From Deltaproteobacteria bacterium (GTDB lineage Bacteria > Myxococcota > Myxococcia > SLRQ01): DNA of 6,514 nt. The translations under genes were made by a program, and so were the position numbers. Each line of letters starts with the position of its first letter. Positions within the stretch are counted from its first letter, which is position 1. The notes beneath the pieces are model-generated. The model worked only from the letters and a program-made list of their open reading frames with translations. It had not been told where the DNA came from and did no database searches. The DNA is taken from contig SKWY01000512.1 in assembly GCA_007128675.1 (NCBI GenBank), positions 1 to 6,514 of the forward strand, given 5' to 3'. This document shows, in pieces, positions 1 to 5,134 of the stretch.

Positions 1-115
1 GAAGAAGGAAGAGGACGGGCTGGATGCTGAAATCGAGGAGCTCCTCTGGATTGTGTCGAAGCTGAAGGAGAGTTCTCCAGGCGAGCGTGCCCGTTTGGTT
101 GATGCCGTCGAATAG
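1..115 (+). CDS. C-terminal end of an unidentified protein (5' end outside window)
   Basis: An open frame starting at base 2 runs from the left edge to a TAG at 113-115 and gives 37 residues beginning KKEEDGLDAEIEELL and ending ERARLVDAVE. The segment is rich in Glu, Lys, Leu and Arg with hydrophobic residues at helical spacing, so it is probably an amphipathic or coiled-coil C-terminal helix. Nothing in it identifies a family. It is taken as a real gene end because the stop lies 1 bp before a hairpin (116-139) and the next gene is convergent, a normal arrangement at the ends of two transcription units. The remaining doubt is that 115 bp open in one frame is weak evidence in G+C-rich DNA. No function is proposed. 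Confidence 0.5.
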   Translation, partial: KKEEDGLDAEIEELLWIVSKLKESSPGERARLVDAVE

Positions 116-139
116 CCCGACTCTTCTCCGAAGAGTGGG
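116..139. terminator. hairpin between convergent genes, possible bidirectional terminator
   Basis: ACTCTTC (120-126) and GAAGAGT (130-136) pair perfectly around a TCC loop. Flanking CCC (116-118) and GGG (137-139) extend the stem past a bulged G at 119. It begins 1 bp after the stop of the rightward gene and lies 21 bp beyond the stop of the leftward ABC ATPase gene. Neither side has a T-run, so it does not fit the classic intrinsic terminator; it may act as a Rho-assisted terminator or an mRNA 3'-end stabiliser. The call rests on position and pairing only. Confidence 0.4.
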
Positions 140-159
140 TTGGGCGCGGGATTGAGCAT

Positions 160-1128
160 TCATGGACATCCCTCCTCTTCATGGTCGCCAGGGGTTCTTT
201 CCGGGACGCGACTGGTAAGTGCGAGGAAGACCTCGTCCAGCGTTGGGCGTCTAAGCTCTAGCTCGGCGATAGTAATGCCGGCCTCCTCGAGTCTGCAGAC
301 AGCCGCGGTGAGGAGACCGGGATCGCTTACCGCCGCTGTGACGGTTGAGTCTTCGGCTTGGGGCTCGGCGCCCGTGACCTCTTTCAGGATGGATAACGTG
401 GCGCCAATGTCTTCTGAACGGGCAGGGCGAACAAGGAGGCTCTGCGCTCCGAGTCGTGCCTTGAGCTCTTCTGGGGAGCCTCTGGCTATGAGGCGGCCCT
501 CGTCTATGACCGCGATCGAGTCGGCTAGCTGATCGGCTTCATCGAGGTACTGTGTGGTGAGCAGCACCGTGGTGCCCTCGGACACGAGCTGGCGAATCAG
601 AGCCCATAGCTCGAGACGTCCCCGAGGATCGAGGCCGGTCGTCGGCTCGTCGAGGAAGAGGATGGGGGGGCGGCCGACCAGGCTCGCTGCAAGATCGAGC
701 CTCCGCCTCATGCCGCCGGAATAGGTGGCCACGGCCCGCCCCGAGGCCTCCTCCAGCTGGAACTGTGCGAGCAGGTCTCTTGCGCGGCACCTCGCTTCCG
801 CTCGCGGAAGGTCCAGCAGGCGGCCCAAGAGTACGAGGTTTTCCCAGCCCGTGAGCTTCTCGTCGACGGAGGCGTACTGGCCGGTCAGGCCGATGATGCT
901 GCGTACCCTGTGGGCGTCCGCCACGACGTCGAAACCTCCGACTTGGGCTCGGCCGGCGTCCGGCAACAGCAGTGTCGCGAAGATGCGTACCGCCGTCGTC
1001 TTGCCGGCCCCGTTGGGTCCGAGCAGCCCGAGCACCGAGCCGGTCGGGACGTGTAAGTCCACACCCGCGAGGGCGACCGTTTCGCCGAAACGCTTGGCCA
1101 GGCCTTCTGACTCTATTGCGTGTGTCAT
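160..1128 (-). CDS. DrrA-type ABC transporter ATP-binding protein
   Basis: This 322-residue protein is the cytoplasmic ATPase of an ABC-2/daunorubicin-resistance type exporter; it would bind and hydrolyse ATP to drive a membrane permease. Visible motifs in order are Walker A GPNGAGKTT (37-45), Q-loop Gln84, signature YSGGMRRRLDLA (136-147), Walker B ILFLDE (156-161), D-loop GLDP (165-168) and a C-terminal DrrA-like segment ending PTLDEVFLALT (295-305). The H-loop reads TTQYLDEA, with Gln193 where most ABC ATPases have His; from memory this is usual in DrrA-like proteins, so it is not taken as a defect. The ATG at 1126-1128 lies 5 bp after the regulator's stop, and no strong ribosome binding site is seen, suggesting translational coupling. 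No permease gene is adjacent: the next gene to the left is convergent. The substrate cannot be inferred. The family call is secure; the export role is inferred from the family. Confidence 0.93.
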   Translation of the reverse strand: MTHAIESEGLAKRFGETVALAGVDLHVPTGSVLGLLGPNGAGKTTAVRIFATLLLPDAGRAQVGGFDVVADAHRVRSIIGLTGQYASVDEKLTGWENLVLLGRLLDLPRAEARCRARDLLAQFQLEEASGRAVATYSGGMRRRLDLAASLVGRPPILFLDEPTTGLDPRGRLELWALIRQLVSEGTTVLLTTQYLDEADQLADSIAVIDEGRLIARGSPEELKARLGAQSLLVRPARSEDIGATLSILKEVTGAEPQAEDSTVTAAVSDPGLLTAAVCRLEEAGITIAELELRRPTLDEVFLALTSRVPERTPGDHEEEGCP

Positions 1129-1133
1129 CTTCG

Positions 1134-2483
1134 CTATTGGGGTGCTCTGATTCGCTTCAGTTTCGTTCTCAAGGTCTTCCTGTCGATCCCGAGTATCTCC
1201 GCCGTCCTCGACATGTTCCCCTCTGAAGCTTGCAAGACTCGCATGATGTGCTCGTTCTCTATCTCCTCCAAGGAACGATTGGCTTTGGTGGCCCGGTCGA
1301 TGTGGAAACGCAGCAAGGAGGGGAGGTCGGGTACGTCTATTGTCGAATCGTTCGACATTGCCACTAGACGCCTCACGGTCGCTGCAAGCTCTGCCACGTT
1401 TCCCGGCCAGGTGTGGGATCTCAAGACATCGAGAGCTCGCTCGCTAAAGGAGGGGACCGAGACGCCGATCTCCTTGCTGAACGCCTCGGCGAAATGGCGG
1501 GCCAACAAGAAGATGTCCTCTCCGCGGTCGCGTAGGGGAGGCATCTCGATCTCGAACGCTCCCAAATGATGAACGAGACGGGAGCGGAGGCTTCCCGCTT
1601 CCAATAGAGTCTCGATGTCGCGATCGGTGGCGGCGAAGAACCTCGGAACAGTCTTGGAGCCTCGCCCTTTCGCATGGGCTGTCTTTTCGAGAAAGCCGGC
1701 GAGGTGCTCCTGGTTGTCCAGCGAGGCGGAAGTGAAGTCGTCGAGATAAAGGCTTCCTCCTCTTGCCGCGCGGATCAGGCCGTGGGCTTCCTTGCTGCGT
1801 GCCTTGGTTTCTCCGAATAGCTCTCGCTCGAGTGTCTCGTCGAGTGGCGACCCGCAGTGCACCGTAACGAATGGCCCATCGGCGCGATCGCTTTGGAGGT
1901 GAATCGCTCGCGCGATCAGCTCCTTTCCGGTCCCAACTTCCCCACGCAGCAGCAAATTCGCCTTGGTTCGTGCCGCTCTATCTACCAAGTCGTACAAGCG
2001 CACCATCGGCGGTGAGCGCCCCACGAGGCCCGGCAGGGGAGACTTGCGGAGACGGGGGTCTCGTTGTGACTTGCGAGCACGAATACGCGCGGCGGCTTCT
2101 TCGATAGCGCCGTAAAGCTCGTCATCGGTGAAGGGTTTCGGCAGATAGTTCACCGCCCCGTGCCGCACGGCCTTGATAGCCGTCTCGATGGACGGGTAGC
2201 CGGTGATCATCAGAACCTCGATGTCTCTGAAGTTGTCTCTGACGTGCCTGACGAGATCGAGTCCGGATGCACCGGGCATCCTAAGATCGGTCAAGACCAG
2301 ATCTATAGAGCTTGCCTCGAGAACATCCATTGCCTGTGAACAGTCATGAGCGCAGAGCACCGAATAGCCATGGAGCTCGAGGTTGCGGCGCAGCACCTCG
2401 ACGGTATCCACGGAATCATCGACCACCAAGATGGTCTCTCGATGCTGGCTCGAAACGGTGTCACGTTTCTTTCTACGGGCCAT
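1134..2483 (-). CDS. NtrC-shaped response regulator lacking the GAFTGA loop
   Basis: This 449-residue protein is a cytoplasmic DNA-binding response regulator. It has a receiver domain (about 15-130), an AAA+ domain (about 150-375) and a C-terminal Fis-type helix-turn-helix (about 404-444). The receiver pocket is intact: Asp22/Asp23, phospho-acceptor Asp66, Thr94 and Lys116. The AAA+ domain keeps a Walker A motif (GEVGTGKE, 181-188) but departs from sigma54 activators elsewhere. After ELFG the GAFTGA segment is absent and about four residues shorter; Walker B ends Asp-Asp (248-249) instead of Asp-Glu; the sensor I Asn is Asp287; the second arginine finger is His306; and the sensor II Arg is Ala364. 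It overlaps the kinase gene by 11 bp, so the kinase is its likely partner. The ATG at 2483 is preferred over an adjoining TTG at 2486 because GAGAGG sits 5 bp before it. Targets are unknown; autoregulation is possible. Confidence 0.92.
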   Translation of the reverse strand: MARRKKRDTVSSQHRETILVVDDSVDTVEVLRRNLELHGYSVLCAHDCSQAMDVLEASSIDLVLTDLRMPGASGLDLVRHVRDNFRDIEVLMITGYPSIETAIKAVRHGAVNYLPKPFTDDELYGAIEEAAARIRARKSQRDPRLRKSPLPGLVGRSPPMVRLYDLVDRAARTKANLLLRGEVGTGKELIARAIHLQSDRADGPFVTVHCGSPLDETLERELFGETKARSKEAHGLIRAARGGSLYLDDFTSASLDNQEHLAGFLEKTAHAKGRGSKTVPRFFAATDRDIETLLEAGSLRSRLVHHLGAFEIEMPPLRDRGEDIFLLARHFAEAFSKEIGVSVPSFSERALDVLRSHTWPGNVAELAATVRRLVAMSNDSTIDVPDLPSLLRFHIDRATKANRSLEEIENEHIMRVLQASEGNMSRTAEILGIDRKTLRTKLKRIRAPQ

Positions 2484-4203
2484 CAACGCCTCTCGTTCTC
2501 GGAGTCTTCTTGGGCCTTCGGGCAGTGTGAGAAGGTAGAGCGATCGTCACCGTGGTGCCTTCGCCCGGGCTGCTGTCCACCTGTACGGTTCCGCCGTGAG
2601 AAGTAACGATTCCATGAACGACGGAGAGTCCAAGCCCTGTGCCTCGACCGACGTCCTTGGTCGTGAAGAAGGGCATGAAGGCTTGCTCGACGACGTCTTC
2701 GGACATCCCGACCCCGGAGTCGGAAACCGACATCTCGATCTTGGCTCCAGCTTTGCGAGTTTGCAGCCCCAGGGTCCCTCCATTGGGCATGGCCTGCACA
2801 GCGTTGACGATGAGGTTTATCAAGACCTGCTGAATCTGAGCCGGATCCGCCCGCACTTTCGGAAGCGTTCGGCAGAGACGCTGCCGCACCTCGATCCGTC
2901 TATCGTCAAGCCTACCCCGAACCAGGAGGAGGGCGTCTTCTATTATGGGGTTCACCGAGACCGGAGCCTTGCGGGGCGGTGCTTGGCGCGAGAAGAGGAG
3001 CATCTTCTTGATCACCTCTCGGGCATGGAGCGAAGCCTTGACGATGCTGTCGAGGTCCTGCTTGACGGCTTTCGGCAGCTTGGGTTGTTTACAGGCCAAC
3101 TGAGCGAATCCGAGTATGGCTCCTAGGGGCTCGTTCAACTCGTGCGCGGTTCCGGCCGCCAGGCGTCCTATGGTTGCCAGCCTTTCGGCTTCTCTAAACT
3201 GTTTCTGTAACTCTGCTCGCTCTCTTGCGGCTTGCCTTCCTTCCAGCATCGAGGCGATCTGGCCGGCTACCTGTTCCAAAAGGCGCCTCTCTTCACGCAG
3301 AAAGGGGCCCTCATCGAACAGAGGTCGCTCTTCGGAGTAGGCGACCTCTATGCTTCCGCGAACCAGGCCCCCAACTCTCAAGTCTGCTGCCTGCCGTTGT
3401 TCCGCCTCGGCCTCGACCGTGCCGGAGGCTGCCACCGTCTTGCCATCTATTGTAACCGATGCCGATGTGATCTCTGGGTACTGCCAGCCGGACGGCAAGA
3501 GGTCCACGATATGCTGCAGGGCGGTCTCTTCCGGAATGTCGCCGCTTTGGGCGATGCGTGTCGTGCCGTATAGACAGGTCAGCTCCTTCACCCGTTCGCG
3601 GAGGGCCCACTGAAGAAGGTGATGTGTCACCCCCACCGCCACCGCTTCAGCAAGCTCGGTCAAGCCGGCGATGTACTTTGGTTCGAAGGGCACCGACTCG
3701 AGCATTCTCAAGCCCAGAACGGCACTATGGTCTTCTCCTGTGTATGAGAGAGGCAGTACGGCCACCGGTGAGCTTGCGAATCTGCCGTGCGGCTTGCCGG
3801 GAATCGGCCAAGACTCGTCGAAGAATGCCCCCTCATCCGTTCGTGTGCCGCGATCTTTCGGGATGCTTCCATGCAGCACTGCCACGCATAGCTCGGCCAA
3901 GTACCCTTCACGAAGACCTTTGTCGTTTGTTCCCGAGTCCTCGGGTAGGCTCGTGATGCGCAGTCTGGCTCTACTTGTTCGATTCGCCTCCCAACTGGTC
4001 AGCTTCTCGTGATCCCCGAGAACCAGGCAAGCAGTCGAGCATCCGGTGATTTCGATCACTTCTTCCAAAAACTTCGAGAAGAATTCGTAGCGAGGAAGGT
4101 CCTCACCTGCTATGCGCAGCAGGCGTCTTTGGACTCTACCGATGTCGTCTCTAGACCACCGTGTCATGATTACCAGCATGATACTCTCAAGACGTTCTCT
4201 CAT
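2473..4203 (-). CDS. soluble sensor histidine kinase with two GAF-like domains
   Basis: This 576-residue kinase has no membrane segment or signal peptide, so it should sense a cytoplasmic signal and pass phosphate to the regulator encoded next. Residues about 28-200 and 205-320 look like two GAF-type sensor modules. The second carries a GWQYPEIT segment (239-246) and ends EGPFLREERRL, a pattern I recall from other GAF kinases. A charged helix (about 320-345) leads to the HisKA domain with HELNEPL and phospho-acceptor His354. The ATPase domain has an N-box (Asn463, Asn467), a G1 box DSGVGM (495-500), an F box near 512-513 and a G2 box GTGLGL (521-526). All catalytic motifs are intact. The start is uncertain: the ATG at 4203 has no visible ribosome binding site, whereas an internal ATG at 4179 (Met9) has GAGAG 4 bp upstream. 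The signal sensed is unknown. Confidence 0.94.
   Translation of the reverse strand: MRERLESIMLVIMTRWSRDDIGRVQRRLLRIAGEDLPRYEFFSKFLEEVIEITGCSTACLVLGDHEKLTSWEANRTSRARLRITSLPEDSGTNDKGLREGYLAELCVAVLHGSIPKDRGTRTDEGAFFDESWPIPGKPHGRFASSPVAVLPLSYTGEDHSAVLGLRMLESVPFEPKYIAGLTELAEAVAVGVTHHLLQWALRERVKELTCLYGTTRIAQSGDIPEETALQHIVDLLPSGWQYPEITSASVTIDGKTVAASGTVEAEAEQRQAADLRVGGLVRGSIEVAYSEERPLFDEGPFLREERRLLEQVAGQIASMLEGRQAARERAELQKQFREAERLATIGRLAAGTAHELNEPLGAILGFAQLACKQPKLPKAVKQDLDSIVKASLHAREVIKKMLLFSRQAPPRKAPVSVNPIIEDALLLVRGRLDDRRIEVRQRLCRTLPKVRADPAQIQQVLINLIVNAVQAMPNGGTLGLQTRKAGAKIEMSVSDSGVGMSEDVVEQAFMPFFTTKDVGRGTGLGLSVVHGIVTSHGGTVQVDSSPGEGTTVTIALPSHTARRPKKTPRTRGVDGP
2489..2494 (-). promoter_or_regulatory. 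ribosome binding site of the response regulator gene
   Basis: Read on the minus strand, GAGAGG is followed by CGTTG and then ATG (2483-2481). The 5-nt spacing favours this ATG over the TTG immediately upstream, which would be only 2 nt away. The site lies inside the last codons of the kinase gene, as expected for coupled translation. Confidence 0.6.
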
Positions 4204-4207
4204 GGGA

Positions 4208-4234
4208 CCGGAGAGGCGATAGTCGCCTCTTCGG
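4208..4234. promoter_or_regulatory. inverted repeat in the divergent promoter gap, candidate operator
   Basis: AGAGGCGA (4212-4219), a TAG spacer and TCGCCTCT (4223-4230) form a perfect 8-bp inverted repeat. The arms extend outward to 12 bp (4208-4219 and 4223-4234) with one mismatch, which would be a G-U pair in rightward RNA. It fills most of the 41 bp between the annotated starts of the kinase and phosphoesterase genes, leaving no room for separate promoters outside the two coding regions. It could be a binding site for a dimeric regulator. Alternatively, in the phosphoesterase mRNA, it could be a hairpin overlapping the weak GGGA ribosome binding site at 4233-4236. The repeat is directly visible; its function is inferred. 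Confidence 0.5.
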
Positions 4235-4244
4235 GATCGATCCG

Positions 4245-5102
4245 ATGAAATCCACGGCTCTGTTCACCTCGGACCTCCACGGTAGTCCCAGACGGTACGA
4301 GGCTCTCTTCGAGGCAATCGAATCCGAGAATCCGGCCATGGTGCTGCTCGGCGGAGATCTTCTGGAGTCCGGCCTCGCTTCGTTGGGAGGGGGGCCATCT
4401 ATCGTCGACTCTTTCATCGTGCCCGAGCTAGAACGACTACGGCGGCTGATGGGAGTGCGCTATCCGCCGGTCTGCGTGATACCGGGCAACGACGACGGCA
4501 CCTTCGAGGAGGAGGCCTTTCTCGATGCCGAAATGGAAGGCCTCATACTCTACCTTCCTTGTAAGCGGGCGAGGATCGGTTCGTTCACCGTTTATGGCTA
4601 TCCATACATCCCTCCCTCTCCTTTCCGCATCAAGGACTGGGAGCGCTACGATGTGTCTCGTTACGTGGATCCGGGCTGCATGCCGCCGGAGGAGGGAATC
4701 GGTCACGGCAAGAACCTTCTTGGCTCGGATCTTTTGTATCCCACCATTGCCGACGATCTCGAGAGGTTGACCGGAGCCGATGATCTCTCGTCCGCAATAT
4801 TCTTGTTCCATGCTCCTCCCTACAAGAGTTCTTTGGATCGAGCCGCCCTCGACGGCAAGATGGTCGACCACTGCCCCCTCGATGTGCACATTGGCAGCAT
4901 CGCCATTCGTCGCTTTATCGAGGAGCGTCAGCCTCTCTTGAGCCTCCACGGTCACGTGCACGAGTCGGCGACGCTCACCGGTTCTTGGAGCCAGAGATTC
5001 GGCAGGACCTGGTCATTCTCCGGCGCTCATGATGGTCCCGAGCTGGCCTTGGTGCGTATTCCTCTCGAGGATCCGGCTTCCGCTTCGCGGGAGATCATAT
5101 AA
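4245..5102 (+). CDS. calcineurin-like metallophosphoesterase
   Basis: This 285-residue cytoplasmic protein is a two-metal phosphoesterase of the calcineurin-like superfamily, which cleaves phosphomonoester or phosphodiester bonds. The metal-ligand motifs occur in order: SDLHG (Asp10, His12), GGDLLE (Asp38), GNDD (Asn82 to Asp84), FHAPP (His189) and GHVH (His237, His239). The third motif has Asp83 where the common form GNHD/E has His, a variant also found in some other members. Residues about 118-152 form a long segment rich in aromatic, proline and charged residues between the third and fourth motifs; small Icc-like enzymes lack such a segment, and it may shape substrate choice. There is no signal peptide or membrane segment. 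The ATG at 4245 has only a weak upstream GGGA. The gene is divergent from the kinase and convergent with the ATP-grasp/nucleotidyltransferase gene 32 bp away. The substrate is unknown; the superfamily call is firm. Confidence 0.92.
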   Translation: MKSTALFTSDLHGSPRRYEALFEAIESENPAMVLLGGDLLESGLASLGGGPSIVDSFIVPELERLRRLMGVRYPPVCVIPGNDDGTFEEEAFLDAEMEGLILYLPCKRARIGSFTVYGYPYIPPSPFRIKDWERYDVSRYVDPGCMPPEEGIGHGKNLLGSDLLYPTIADDLERLTGADDLSSAIFLFHAPPYKSSLDRAALDGKMVDHCPLDVHIGSIAIRRFIEERQPLLSLHGHVHESATLTGSWSQRFGRTWSFSGAHDGPELALVRIPLEDPASASREII

Positions 5103-5134
5103 AGTGCTTGGAAACGAGTTGGCGAGCTTCGTCT

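Noticed and set aside
2596..3126. 176-codon rightward open frame inside the kinase gene
   Set aside because: It is antisense to conserved kinase motifs (H-box to G boxes). Its translation has no recognisable domain, and such frames are common opposite G+C-rich genes.
4160..4200. GATACT, a -10-like hexamer upstream of the phosphoesterase gene
   Set aside because: It matches TATAAT at only four of six positions and has no convincing -35 partner, so no promoter is called.
4437..4961. 174-codon leftward open frame inside the phosphoesterase gene
   Set aside because: It is antisense to the metal-binding motifs, with no domain signal or ribosome binding site of its own.
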